A stretch of 64,000 nucleotides of DNA from Blastobasis lacticolella (Eukaryota; Arthropoda; Insecta; Lepidoptera; Blastobasidae): the NCBI GenBank assembly GCA_905147135.1, contig LR990056.1:12038001-12102000 (forward strand), written 5' to 3'. The notes below the pieces were generated by a model. It was not told the DNA's origin. It did not search any database and worked only from the letters and a program-made list of their open reading frames with translations. This document shows positions 1-11,240 of the stretch, in pieces. The position numbers and the translations under genes are program-made. Positions within the stretch are counted from its first letter, which is position 1. Each line of letters starts with the position of its first letter.

Positions 1-490
1 GTTTTAAAGGTCATTGCCTGAATCTCCACGCTTTCCTGGCCCCAAGTTCCACAGACCTCCGTTGTTCAATTCCAAATTCCACCCATCACGACAAATGAGG
101 GCTGACCGTTCGTTTAACACCAACTTTAAAAATAGATTTGGCAACACATATATGTTAGTTGTAAGCAGAAAAATCCATTACCCATATGTTTATTTCTTAA
201 TTAGCAGGCTTCACATAGCAAACCCAGACAGATGAATCAATTGATATGAGATCATAGGAAACTGTGCAATTTAAAGTTACGTATTTCCCAATCAGTTCTG
301 TTTTTGGCGAAGTGGGTAACATTGTCATTCTAATTAGGACGAGAAACAAACTTAGTGAACACCGACATATGTAATCGGATACCATCTGGACACCGTTTAA
401 TAGTACTCACCGTAAGCCGATGCCACTGGTTACGCATCCATACTCCAATAGGAACATCTTACTGTTTTGTTTTTTATAATTGGACTCGCA
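1..490. other. No gene seen
   Basis: AT-rich sequence with only short, unsupported ORFs. Confidence 0.4.
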
Positions 491-640
491 AGGCATTTGA
501 ACGCCACCTCACCTGGTGGTAAGTGACGATACGGCCGATGATGAAGCATACCTGTCTAGAAACAGCCTATTCACTCTAGCCTTGAAGGCGTCTAGATTAT
601 AATGTTCAGGGAACATACATATTTAGTCTGTACATTTTCC
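491..640 (-). mobile_element. Jockey-like LINE, 3' end fragment
   Basis: Minus-strand sequence matches the last codons and 3'UTR of the Jockey-like fragments at 52057-52890 and 30095-30545 (the stretch around CTTGAAGGCGTCTAGATTAT). Truncated at its 5' side. Confidence 0.6.
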
Positions 641-840
641 TCTAGTTGTACAGGCAGGTATTACCTATGAGGAAGTTTCTTAATGTCCATATTGCCGTTT
701 TTAATGACATAGTATTAAAATATAGACCAAAACTAACAAGCCAGTGAAAAAACTTTTGAAATCCGTCCATAAATGACAGAGTTGCAGAATATTTAAGTTA
801 ACATATTTATTCGCGAAATTATTGCTGCCGGGATTTAGCT

Positions 841-1978
841 GTGACGTCACCAGGCCGGCAGCCCGGCCGCCGTTATGGCGCTACACATACACTCGTACTC
901 TTGTTGACTATATCTTTGGAACAGCAGTAGCTAGGATACTTGAAGTTTTCAAAGTATGTGTTATTATGGCCGCTGTAACAATGATAAATAATTATAATAA
1001 TATAAATAAAGGAAGGGGGTCTCCACACACGAAACGTGATTTTATGTCGTTTTCAGAGGTATTTAGTTTTGCTGTATCACATAAATAGTACAACTTAGAA
1101 GCATCAAACTTTGGGAGAGCGGCACTGGTTTAGTGGCAGCGTACTTGCGATAACCAAGGTTAAGCAATGCTAGCAATGTACGAGTACTGGATGGGTGACC
1201 GTTTCGTACTTTGAAGCAAATCGAACATGAGCACCGCAACTAGCTCGGCGCTTCTTAATATGCACCATCTAATACCTTTGGCGAAGCGAGGTTGACCAAG
1301 GTTAACCCTGGTCAACCATCATGGTCAACTCTAGGAACTCTTAGACTGGTTGTAACCTAAGCGTAGACCTTGACCTGGGCCTAAGTCTAGGTTTAGGTGC
1401 CTAGCATTGACCAGATTGGTTCACCACGGTTGACCTTGGTCAACCTCACTTCATGCTTGTGGATTCTGCGACTGGCTGTAATTTAAGCGTTACACTGAGA
1501 CAATGATGGTAGACCATGGTTGACCTTGGTCAACCTCGATTCGCCAACGGTATTAGGAGGCACACCTAACGAGTGGCGATCTCGTTGCAGTGCACAATTT
1601 CGGCTAGCAAAGTACGAAACGGTCACCCATCCAGTTCCCATACATTGCGAGCATTGCTTAACCTTGGTAACCGGTCACACAAGCACGCTGCCACTAGATC
1701 AGTGCTGCTATTACAAAGATTGCTGCTTGTAAGTAGCATTTATGCGATGGAGAAAAACTAAATACCTCTGAAAACGCCATAAAATCACGTATCATGTATG
1801 GAGACCCCCTCATTTTTAAAAACTTTTTATTATTATTTTTTGTTGTTATAGCAGCCATAGTAACACATACTCTGTCAAAAGTTCAACTGTCTAGCTACTG
1901 CTGATCCAAAAATATAGTCACCAAGAGTTCAGTGTATGGGTAGCGCCACAGTGGCGGCCGAGCTGCCTGGTGACGTCA
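841..1978. repeat. Large palindromic (foldback) repeat with 5S-rRNA-like halves
   Basis: The sequence from 841 inward is closely matched by the reverse complement of the sequence ending at 1978 (both start TGACGTCACCAGGC). Arms are about 500 bases. Each arm carries GGTTAAGCAATGCT and CTGGATGGGTGACCG (1158-1221 plus, 1635-1670 minus), words typical of the 5S rRNA internal region. The centre is made of short GGTTGACC/GGTCAACC palindromes. An outer pair GAGGAAGTTTC / GAAACTTCCTC at about 669 and 2126 suggests a wider element. Confidence 0.75.
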
Positions 1979-2189
1979 TGCACGAATTCACGTTCCTAAC
2001 GAAATCATTCTGGATATCGCAACTTTAAAGTCTTATAACTTTTTTGTTTTTTGAGATATTGAAATAAAAATTTCAATGTTTTGTTTCATATTACTCATAT
2101 TTTTATATTCAGTTAAAAAAAATTGGAAACTTCCTCATTACTAAGGCCGTGGCAGCCTTGGCGTGAGGGATATCACAGATAAAATCGAG

Positions 2190-2430
2190 GAGACTCATTT
2201 GTGCTGGTGCGTAAGCCTCAGGGAAACGTGAGAAAGAGGTGCCTGAAGCTGCCGGTATCAGGACAGAGGCCCCGTGGGAGACCTAAGAAGCGATGGGTTG
2301 ACATAGCTGAGTCGAATGCGAGAACCTGCGGCTTACGACGCGAGGATGCCGAAGACCGAGCGAAGTGGAGGAGAATAAGTAGGAAAGCGGACCCTGGCAG
2401 AGGCCGGGATCAGCGCTAGGACGATGATAA
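2190..2430 (+). mobile_element. RTE-like LINE, C-terminal fragment
   Basis: An open frame encodes RGRPKKRWVDIAES and [17 protein letters not shown], the usual C-terminal end of RTE-type reverse transcriptase polyproteins. It is followed by the family's GATGATGAT tail. Other copies end near 48176 and 63045. Confidence 0.7.
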
Positions 2431-2479
2431 ACGACGATGATAACCAATTCTAAAGGACCTAACTGTATTATGATTATTA

Positions 2480-2580
2480 TTGTGATGGCGCCACCGAGAT
2501 CGAGGTACAAGGGTCGAATCCCACTGCGGCCACGTACCAATGAATCTTTTTTGAGTTATTTACATTAATAAGTAGTTTGT
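2480..2580 (+). repeat. tRNA-headed SINE, head fragment
   Basis: Matches the tRNA-like head of the SINE at 10585-10895 (GGGTCGAATCCCACTGCGGCC). The body is missing. Confidence 0.5.
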
Positions 2581-2825
2581 TGAAAGAGTTTTTTTTACAT
2601 ACTTATCCTCTTTAACGAATTAGGCATACCGCATACTTATATAAAAAAGCAACTTCCGCGAATTAAACTTAAGTACACTGCTTCTGACAACGTGAAAAAA
2701 AACTAAAGTAAGGTAGATACAGTAAGGTAAAAACTTAAGTAAAGCCCCTCTTGCGTGTTGAGCGAAGTGTCATTCCATAATCAAAAGCGCGGCAATTTAA
2801 ATTCAAATTAGAATGGCTTATCACG

Positions 2826-3050
2826 ACCTTAGCGGTTCAATTGGTTTACATGCCGGTCTGCCACGCAGACGACCCGGGTTCGATCCCGGCCGAGCAGAAA
2901 TTGAAATGATGAATTTTAATTTCTGTTACGGGTGTACTACGTACGTATAACAGATATGTTTAAAAGGGATATAAGTAATTTATCAGTTATCTAACACCCA
3001 TATCACAAGCTTTGCTTACTTTGTGGCTAGATGACGCGGTGTGAAAATAA
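2826..3050 (+). repeat. tRNA-Gly-like SINE
   Basis: The head has a T-arm GGGTTCGATCCCGGCC and the loop CTGCCACG, like tRNA-Gly(GCC). The tail has the family word GCTTTGCTTACTTTG and TAGATGACGC. Same family as 17650-17890 and 57710-57960. Confidence 0.75.
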
Positions 3051-3059
3051 TTTTGAAAA

Positions 3060-4070
3060 AATATTAAAAAAACATCAAAATTTCGGAAGTTCAATATTCA
3101 AATTAGAATGATTATCCGAATACGTCACTTACATACGTACTAGGGGCTTTACTTAGGTTTTTTACCATACTCGAACGTAAGCACTTCTACGTATATTGCT
3201 ATTCAAAATGTTTACGTGTTACGTGTTGAAATAAATGTCGATATTAATCAACCATTTTCCTTTACAAAGCATTCAAAGTCTAAGTTATGTGTGTTTCTAA
3301 CAATTTTCCAAGAATGTTCCATATAAAACCAATGCATAGAGATATAAAAACTTTTCCTTGTATCTGATTTCCCTTGCTTAGAACTATTTCAATACTAAGA
3401 TGTACGTACACGGATAAATAATTTACAGTACTACAAGGATCATTGGCAAGTGGCCGATATCCAACGGCCGCCATCTTCTAAAGTGTCACTTTTGACAGAA
3501 AGCTGAAGTTGATGTTTCACACCCACGTCCTCGAGCACGATCTGTGGGTCCTAAGTCTGCTAATTTACAAATGGCTCAATTGAATCTTGTTTTTGTAGAA
3601 TATCCTATTTGTCGCAATCGTAATGGAGTCGCAATTGAATAACAATAGCATATAAGTTACAAATAATTAGCAGACTTGATTCCTTAGTGTAGTTCTACCG
3701 CCACATTGAACTTTTCGGTTTACTTTGGCTTCAGTCAGAGTATTGGCCACTTTCTCTACCACCTTCAGTCTTATTTTTATATATTTTCCTTACCTGGGAA
3801 ACTAAACTAAAAGGTTTTTACTTTTACTTTACTTTAAGAGTGCGTAAAAGATTTTAATGTATATTTTATATAATAACTGCGCTTTATTTCGGCTACTCAG
3901 AAAACGCGCCATGACAGAAATCTCTAGTGTCCACTAGGTTTGCATCAACCAGTTTGAACACAATTTATTTTGATTTATTATTTCTAGTAACTGATATTAG
4001 TACTTACCTACGATGAAACCAGGTAATGTATACTCTATTTAGAATATATTTTAACTTTAACATAATAATC
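3060..4070. other. No gene seen
   Basis: AT-rich, with short ORFs only. No splice-bounded coding segment or strong repeat was recognised. Confidence 0.4.
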
Positions 4071-4084
4071 CCAGCCACAGTGTT

Positions 4085-4220
4085 TCCCTTGGCCTATAAC
4101 ACGGGATCGTTCAAGAGGAATATTAGAGGCGCCCCTGGTGTTGCTGATGTCCATAGGTCACGACTTTCCATCAGGTGGCTCGCTTGCCTGTTTGCCTGCC
4201 GTATTACGTTAAAAAAATAG
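4085..4220 (+). mobile_element. Jockey-like LINE family 2, 3' end
   Basis: Matches the 3' end of the LINE at 32254-34674 (ATCGTTCAAGAGG, GGTGTTGCTGATGTCCATAG) and ends in an A-rich tail at 4211. Confidence 0.6.
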
Positions 4221-4397
4221 TCAGGGCAATGGAGGTAATTCGTAAGTCATAAAATTAAAGACCATAATGCCATTAGCCAGAAGCAGAAGTGACACAAAAA
4301 CATATGATTTAAATACCTAAAGCCATACCGACCTTCGTAAGTTCGTAGGCTAAACCACTAAAGCTTATTACCTACGAGTTACCTAACGACTAGTGTT

Positions 4398-4810
4398 ATG
4401 AAAGAGATGAAAAGCCTCTGCTTAATCGTCGTAGAGTTGTATTGTTGTATACGCTTCCTACTAAGTCCAAAGTCCGATGGCAAATACGTTGAAAAAACAG
4501 AAAAACGTGGGGTATTCCAAAGCCCACTATACGATTATGTTTTTAGTTTAAGTTTCATAGAAAAAATGGCAAATGACGCACATTCCGCATTGCAAAGTCC
4601 ACTATAGAATAGCACACCATATCGTTGGATTCAAAGTCCAAGGTCGGTGATTTATTTAATTTTACCACAGAGACAAAAAATACTACGTGTTTTACTAAAC
4701 AAGAATATTCATTAATAGAAAAAATTGCAAATGACGCAGACCAAAGTTTATTTGGTGCAGATCAAAGTCTAATGCGAAGCGATGCGGTAATCATTACAGT
4801 AACAAAATAA
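4398..4810 (+). other. Two small ORFs with a shared peptide motif
   Basis: ORFs 4398-4607 (69 aa) and 4625-4810 (61 aa), in different frames, both contain an IEK-x-ANDA block (SFIEKMANDA, SLIEKIANDA). The first begins with a hydrophobic, signal-like stretch (MKSLCLIVVELYCC). AAAGTCC words recur across the segment. Not recognised; could be a decayed repeat protein or a transposon piece. Confidence 0.25.
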
Positions 4811-4946
4811 TATATAATTAAGCTGGTGACGCAGCCTAAAGTCCGTTTTGTTGAACTCATAAAATGTAACGCTATTTTTGGCGGTTGAACGTTGAACAAA
4901 TTTAGAAAGATATAATTATAATTATGTCATTCATGTCACATATCAT

Positions 4947-5206
4947 GGCCGTGTGGTGTACGACAGAGTAAAATACCACCAACCCCTTGCAGTCGCGGGA
5001 GTCGTACAAGGCGACTAATATTTTCGAGGCATAAGATCTAGAGACTCCGTAGACTGGAAAATGGGCAGCAGCGTTTTCCTTTGTTATATTTACAAGACTG
5101 CGATCTCCAACCTGCCTGCCAAGCGTGAAGATTATGGCAATAACCTCCACTTTCGTGGGGCAGGCCCTAAGTCCTGCAGTGGACTGTTATGGGCTGTGAT
5201 GATGAT
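4947..5206 (+). repeat. Interspersed SINE (GGCCGTGTGGTGT family)
   Basis: About 260 bases from GGCCGTGTGGTGT to GGGCTGTGATGATGAT. Closely related copies at 13230-13481, 15003-15192, 41038-41297 (minus) and 50933-51188 (minus). It resembles a SINE I associate with noctuid moths (HzSINE1-like), from memory. Confidence 0.75.
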
Positions 5207-5357
5207 TTATGTTACGGTTAGGGAATACCCGAAATTAATAGCTAGATATACTTACAACCGTTTATTTATCGCATTGATGCGGGTTCTTGGTGATAATGAG
5301 AACTTTAACTGGCGCTCGTTATTGGTCATAGTGTAATTTGCAACGATTTAAGTCATT

Positions 5358-5575
5358 CATCTTGGCGTTAATGTCCCGGTTGTGCTCCGGCACACGAGGG
5401 CCAGGGTCCGGCTTGACCATGATCTATGATTTGGCAGATCAGGTAATTACAGTGGAGCGACTGCCATCTGACCTCCGTCACCCTGCTACATTGGAACCTG
5501 ACCAGATTGGATCTTGGTTACATTCAGCCGGCTGAAGGTTTCATCACAATGTTTTCCCTCACCGTAAGAGCATCT
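5358..5575 (-). repeat. tRNA-headed SINE, body only
   Basis: Minus-strand copy of the body of the SINE at 10585-10895 (GGTCAGATGGCAGTCGCTCC region). The tRNA-like head is absent. Confidence 0.7.
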
Positions 5576-5579
5576 CACA

Positions 5580-6479
5580 TTAAGCCATCTGACAGCTCTG
5601 AATCGACGATTGACAATAAGCACACGTAATTTTACACGGAAATGTAGCAACAACACAACGAATAGGTTATTTTATTACATATTTACTCACTCCAAGCACT
5701 AAAATGGAAACCGCACAACATAGTTATTGTGAATCTTGACAAAGCCATTCATTTATAATTTTATTAGTACTGTAGTCTCTATCCGGATGGACTCCACAGG
5801 CCATTGCTTCTGTCTATTACAGAGTAATACAGCGTGTAATGGGCAGACCATGATAAAAAATGATAACTCATTTAGCTCTACAAATGAGAAAACATTTTTT
5901 CACACTTTTACTTTGTAGTCAGTTATTTTTCGTCCCAGAGTCCCGTAGGAAAGAAAAAGGGTACTTAATTTTTTATTTTTCACAAATTAATCAACTCAAC
6001 CTTACACACCAACATTTTTACGGCTAAATCCTATTCCCTCACCTTCCCCAATATCTACTTACACATTTTAGTTATCAGTCCCAGAAGATAGAAAATAGGG
6101 TAAAATTATCAAGCCTTAGTTGTAACTCTTTTTTACTTTTCAGGCTACCTCAGATCAAAATTATAGACCTGAAAGTCCTGAAACATAACCACAGATACCT
6201 TTCGCGCGATTCGCTTATATATACAAAATTATATTAATTATACAAAATTACTTCCAGGGCAAAGGGTATGCTCACAGCATGCACAAGTTAGTCATGCCAA
6301 TCCGTGAGCAAAAAGTGTGTATTTATCTGACCAAAGTTCAATTTTGTATTGAGGCTTCTTCCTTTTTTGCAAATGTGTATGAGTAAAAAATGTATGGCAA
6401 AGAAAATGCCGCATGCTATAGGTTATAAACCGCTGATACACAGATTAGAGCATCAGTTGCCATTTTCCGGCTAGAGTGA
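5580..6479. other. No gene seen
   Basis: AT-rich sequence without supported coding or repeat structure. Confidence 0.35.
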
Positions 6480-6701
6480 GTGGTGGCTCGTACTCAACTT
6501 GAAATGTCAAGTTTCCCGCCAACGATTGTGTTGAGGAAAATATCGAATTTCGAACCGAACGTTTTGAATTTTCAACGGACTTTTCAAATGACAGTTTATT
6601 AAATTTAAATTAATTATGAAAAGTGCTGTGAATTACTGTGATTTAGTTGATATTATTAAACGAGTTTGATTTCAGTGCAATAATTTTCTTTTCTCAGTGT
6701 A
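6480..6701 (+). promoter_or_regulatory. Possible promoter/5'UTR for the candidate Orai first exon
   Basis: Unique-looking sequence directly upstream of the candidate exon. It contains two arthropod-initiator-like TCAGT words (near 6672 and 6694) and no recognised repeat. There is no clear TATA box. Support is weak and depends on the exon at 6702-6749 being real. Confidence 0.2.
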
Positions 6702-6749
6702 ATGTGTTTATATGACTGGAACTTTATGAAAATGACCAGTCCACGTTTT
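6702..6749 (+). CDS. Candidate first coding exon of Orai
   Basis: A 16-codon open stretch (ATGs at 6702, 6726 and 6732) follows an in-frame TAA and runs straight into a strong donor, GTAAGT at 6750. It ends in phase 0, the phase the first confident Orai exon at 19926 needs, and no other gene lies between. The implied intron is 13.2 kb. This is inferred from signal and phase only; it could be chance or the first exon of an unseen transcript. Confidence 0.33.
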
Positions 6750-7849
6750 GTAAGTACTACCTACCTATAATCGCAATTTTAATTAATAATTAGTTAACTT
6801 AAATATGAAGTGGCATATATACAAAAATAGGTTCCATATAATCAATATTAAGCATTTTTTTTTCGTTTTGATTTGTAGTTAAGATTTTAGTATTAATTAG
6901 GTACAAAGTGTTCAGTGTTCGTCATTCCTTTCTTTTCAAGCATTTTTCAAATTTTGTATCAACATTGGGCATTATTTTAGTTGTAGTTAATTTTTTTGTG
7001 TTAATTAGGTAAAAAGCGCTCGTCTTTCATTTCTTTTCAGTGCATTTATTTTATTTTACTGAATAAGGTAAGGTGACTTATCTCATAAATGCTAAAGTTA
7101 ACATTTACCTCTACAATACACATGTCATGTTAACTCAACATAATAAATAAAGATTTCACACCACAGCGCGAAGTGCTCCACATATTTATAAAAAAATGTT
7201 AGTAAAATGAACATGATTTTTTACGATTCTATGTTTGTTTTAAATAGCCTACCTACCTAAATATACATCAGTAGTTAAATATCAAAATTACATCAGTACA
7301 TAAATACCTAGGTAGGTATTTCGAGTACCTACCTACCTACAAACATAGAAACATATACTACCTAATAAAACAAACCTAAAGGTGTTATTAAAACCTTTCA
7401 CAAAACTTAGCTAAGCTGATGTATATTATACGGTTATTAATTTAAAAAAAAAACTACCGAACTATATTCCAATTAGTTTCAGATTCAGAATAATTCCCAA
7501 TCAAATATTGACATGACTTAAACCTGAAAGGAGACCGCATACCGAGATTCCATGACTTACTTAGGTACCTACCACCAATTAAAATTGCATGCTGTCACAC
7601 ACTTATTAAAATGTGGTTAACGTATGATTTTGCACAGTGTATCGTAACTAGTGGGCATTTGTAGTGCATTGTGTCTTCACAAATAGCAGCTGCTGTACTG
7701 CTAATTAACTTATAGTTTTATGACTCTGTGTACTGTTACATCTTGATAAAGGTCACAGCTGATACTGCTGCAATGTAGAGTGGGGTAATATGTGGGTTTT
7801 CACTCTTCACATGCTAAAATTTCCAAAAATTGAATGAATGAAATGAATA

Positions 7850-8200
7850 AACACTTTATTGCACACATAATTATTAGCAACAGGCACAGCATTTTATCAG
7901 GTGGTGGGACTCTGTCAAACCTGAGGAGTCCGTCTGGGTGAGTACCACCGCCTTATCTTTTTCTACCGCCAAGCAACAATGCTTGCATTATTGTGTTCTG
8001 GTTTAAAGGATAAGGTAGCCAGCGAAATTACAGGTATGAGGCATTTCATCTTAGTCCTCACAGTGACAACGCACCTGCGGTTCTTCATTTGTGTTACCTG
8101 CAACTTTAATTAATGTATGAATTGTAGATGTTATGGGCGACAGTTACCACTTACAATCAGGTGGGCTGTCTACTCGTTTGTCACTGAGTAGCATAAAAAA
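7850..8200 (+). repeat. Interspersed repeat (GTTATGGGCGACAGTTACC family)
   Basis: Contains GTCCTCACAGTGACAACGCA and, at the end, GTTATGGGCGACAGTTACC. Related copies at 12430-12640, 42900-43010, 56125-56200 and 56690-56975. Confidence 0.65.
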
Positions 8201-8359
8201 GCAACATACTCAATACTCAAATGTTTATTGCTTCATAAAAGTAATTTACAATTATGACCCTGACGGGCACTACAATATTAAAAACTTAAAAATACTAGGA
8301 TTATATTATTACAGTGTCGTTACGAGTATATTATCTACCTACTATGGCTATTAACAAGG

Positions 8360-9098
8360 CAATCTTTAAGAAGCTTAATATCAAACAATATAGGTAAAAG
8401 TTATTTTACTTTAGGTAAAGTTTACATAGGCAAACAAAAACTGTACCTATCTATAATAAGTATTTATGTAAGTATAATTTACGATATTGTAATATCTAAC
8501 CTAATGCCCTATTTTCTATTTATTATATACAAGTTTATAAATCTAAAATAGGGAAGTTTAATAGGTAGGTATACATATACATACGTAAATAATAATAATT
8601 TTTAATAAAATACATATACATATGTAAATAGTATGTTAAATAGTAAAATTATATGTATATTGCAATGAATTACTTTAATTTATCTTCTAAATATTCTTTT
8701 ACACTGTAATAACTTTTAGTCTGAAGTAGTTCTTTGAAGTATTGGGTGAATTTTTTATTATTCGTTTCATTTCGGAGTTTTCACATGCGGCTGTATAGCT
8801 TAAAGCGATTTCTTCGAGACAAAATTTTGGGTAGAGCAAGTATCAATAGGAATACACACAAATAAACAAGCAATCCCGTTCAATAAAAGACACGAGGATA
8901 TTTTGATGTCCTAGGACTACATTGATCACTCACTATCAGGCGCGGATCCAGCTCCTAAATAACGTTGTGGGTATGACCACTTGAAAATCGGCGAAGTGCG
9001 AGTTGGATTTCGTGAAAGCTGGAACAATAGTACCTAATAAAAGTAACGTAAAAGGAATGAGCTAGCCGAGCGAGCTCGAAATTTTTGACATTTTGGCA
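8360..9098. other. No gene seen
   Basis: AT-rich; short TA/ATAC repeats only. Confidence 0.35.
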
Positions 9099-9228
9099 TT
9101 AAGGCGCGAATTATATCAAGCGTCGGAGACGCAACGCTGCGCGCATTAAAAAATCATACAATTTTGATTTGACAGCATAACGTCGGTATAATCCGTCAAG
9201 TTGCGTCTTGGTATAATCCGCGCCTTAA
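9099..9228. mobile_element. piggyBac-like MITE, TTAA ends
   Basis: TTAAGGCGCG at the left and CGCGCCTTAA at the right, with the repeat continuing inward (ATTATA / TATAAT). A 130-base element bounded by TTAA. Confidence 0.55.
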
Positions 9229-9339
9229 AGGTTGGGGGTAATCACGGGCGTGTCCAGGTTTTGGTTTTGGCCTATGGGGGTAATGACAAGTAGACCACTT
9301 TTCTATTTATCATTAGCCTGTGTACTTCAATTAGGGTTG

Positions 9340-9556
9340 TGGGCATGCCCATCGTACCAACAACGCTGGATCCGCTCTTGCTCACTTTTCTCTATTATTC
9401 AAATGTTATTTTCATGCAAACAAAGCACGCCATACATGTGACAACCCTGATATAATTGGCAATGCTGTAAATCTGCCGTCTTTCCCTTAGCACTTATCAG
9501 AGAAAAGTAAGTGATCAATGTAGTCCCCGCATATCAAAGTTACCCCATTTTACGGA
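9340..9556. repeat. Inverted-repeat element, right part
   Basis: Shares TTTTCATGCAAA, CATGTGACAACCCTGAT and CAAAGTTACCCCATTTTACG with the element at 27319-27508. The left terminal repeat is not clear here. Confidence 0.5.
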
Positions 9557-10089
9557 ATTGTTTGAAATGATTGATTAGTTATTTGAAAGGCTGATTTTCA
9601 TCGCAATTTCACCGTAGCTCCCCTGGTAATACTTAATATGTTTAACGAAAATACATACGATGTAGTAAATAATTTACCGTAGCTACAATAAAAAAACTCG
9701 CCAAAAGACTTAACTAAAATTGTAGTGTATGTATAGTTGAACTTGAACGTAAAGTTCAAGTATTGGTCATAAAAAAGCCATGGCACTCGCTTAGGCCCGA
9801 GTTTTAACAGTAGGGGTGAATGACCTGCGAAATTGTAATGAGTAGGTAGCAGTTTAAGTCGTACTAATTATTTATAACTAGTAATATAACATAGTAGTAA
9901 TTTTCGGAAAAGTTTATAACGTGAAAATACGAAAAATTTGTACATTTATGAATACTTACTTTATTTAATGTAATATGTACATTACGTATTGATTTTTACA
10001 CCCTGTATTAAAATGTTGATTGCAATTTAAAGATGTGTAAAATGTACAGAGACAATAAAAATATTTACCTACAATAAGAAAAAAAATAG

Positions 10090-10220
10090 CTATAATCTGG
10101 ACGCCTTCAAGGCTGTTCCTTGACAGGCATGCTCCATCTTCGGCCGCATCGTCACTTACCACCATATGAGATGGCGGTCAAATTCCTGGCTAATCTGATT
10201 TAAAAAAAAAGAGAAAAAAA
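10090..10220 (+). mobile_element. Jockey-like LINE, 3' end with A-rich tail
   Basis: Matches the end of the fragment at 52057-52890 (CTTCGGCCGCATCGTCACTTA, GAGATGGCGGTCAAAT) and runs into an A-rich tail at 10200. Confidence 0.65.
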
Positions 10221-10584
10221 CAAGTAAACACTAGGTAAATATAAAATCACTTAGCCAAATCGGAATCGCACCGATTCACCGATTAATGCACAGCATATAA
10301 TATAACATTAAAATATATCATAGGGTCACTTTACTCGGGAGCCGCCTGTACATCAGGATTTAAACTTTAAAGTCATACCTATTTAGTTCTCGGAGCATAA
10401 CTTTAAAGAGGTGATGACGAGTCAGAGTCACGTGAACTCTCAATGTTTGCTATAACGTCTCACCTTTTAATTATCTTGTAGTTAAACAAACTAGCCTACT
10501 TCGATAATGTAGGTAGGTTACGGATAGGTACCAGGTACTCTAGTCGGGAGATAATAAAATAATGCATATTTTCACGCGAAAGGA

Positions 10585-10895
10585 GCGTCGGTGGCCGAGC
10601 GGTTAAGGTATGCGACTTGTAAACGAGGGGTACCGGGCTCGAATCCCGCTGCGGCCATGTAGCAATTACTCTTTTCTGAGTTATATAAGTGAGTTATTAG
10701 TTGAATACCAACCGATATTACGGTAAGGGAAAACATCGCGATGAAGCCTGCACATTCAGGCGACTGAATATGTAACCATAATCCAATCTGGTCAGGTTCC
10801 CCTGTTAGAAGGGTCACGGAGGTCAGATGGCAGTCGCTCCACTGTAATTATCTGATACCGCTGCCACTAGGCCACCGAGGCTCCTTAATAGTATA
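10585..10895 (+). repeat. tRNA-headed SINE, near full length
   Basis: The head (10587-10661) has GTGGCCGAGCGGTTAAGG (A box), an anticodon-like CTTGTAAA loop and GGGCTCGAATCCCGC (B box). The body then carries GGAAAACATCGCGATG and ends near GGCCACCGAGGC. A polymerase III transcribed repeat, not a tRNA gene: the acceptor stem does not pair and the body follows directly. Confidence 0.75.
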
Positions 10896-10899
10896 ACGC

Positions 10900-11230
10900 T
10901 CGATAATTGATAGAGCTACGTACTAACTATTTTTTAGAAATGATCTCATAATACCTATTGTGGACGTTATATTCCAAATCTTGACTTTAAAACACAACAA
11001 TTTCGACCCTGAATCGACTAGTGGGCAGTTGACCAAACATTAAGTAGTTGTATCAATACGCCGATCATAAAATTTTACTCAAACAACTATTAACTTAGGT
11101 ATGTTGTCAAGTCTGGTCTTTACATGGGTAATTACCTATATTCTACTTAAAAATAGTTAGATTTATTTAGTCAAAAATGACGATTATACATATTCTATCA
11201 AGACTAAAACTATAAACAGACGTTCCGTTT
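10900..11230. other. No gene seen
   Basis: AT-rich spacer without supported features. Confidence 0.35.
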
Positions 11231-11240
11231 TGGCTGCAGC

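Noticed and set aside
1158..1221. 5S rRNA gene
   Set aside because: Only the internal region resembles 5S; the ends do not, and the copy is paired inside a repeat.
10587..10661. tRNA-Thr-like sequence
   Set aside because: The A and B boxes are present but the acceptor stem does not pair, and a SINE body shared with many copies follows directly.
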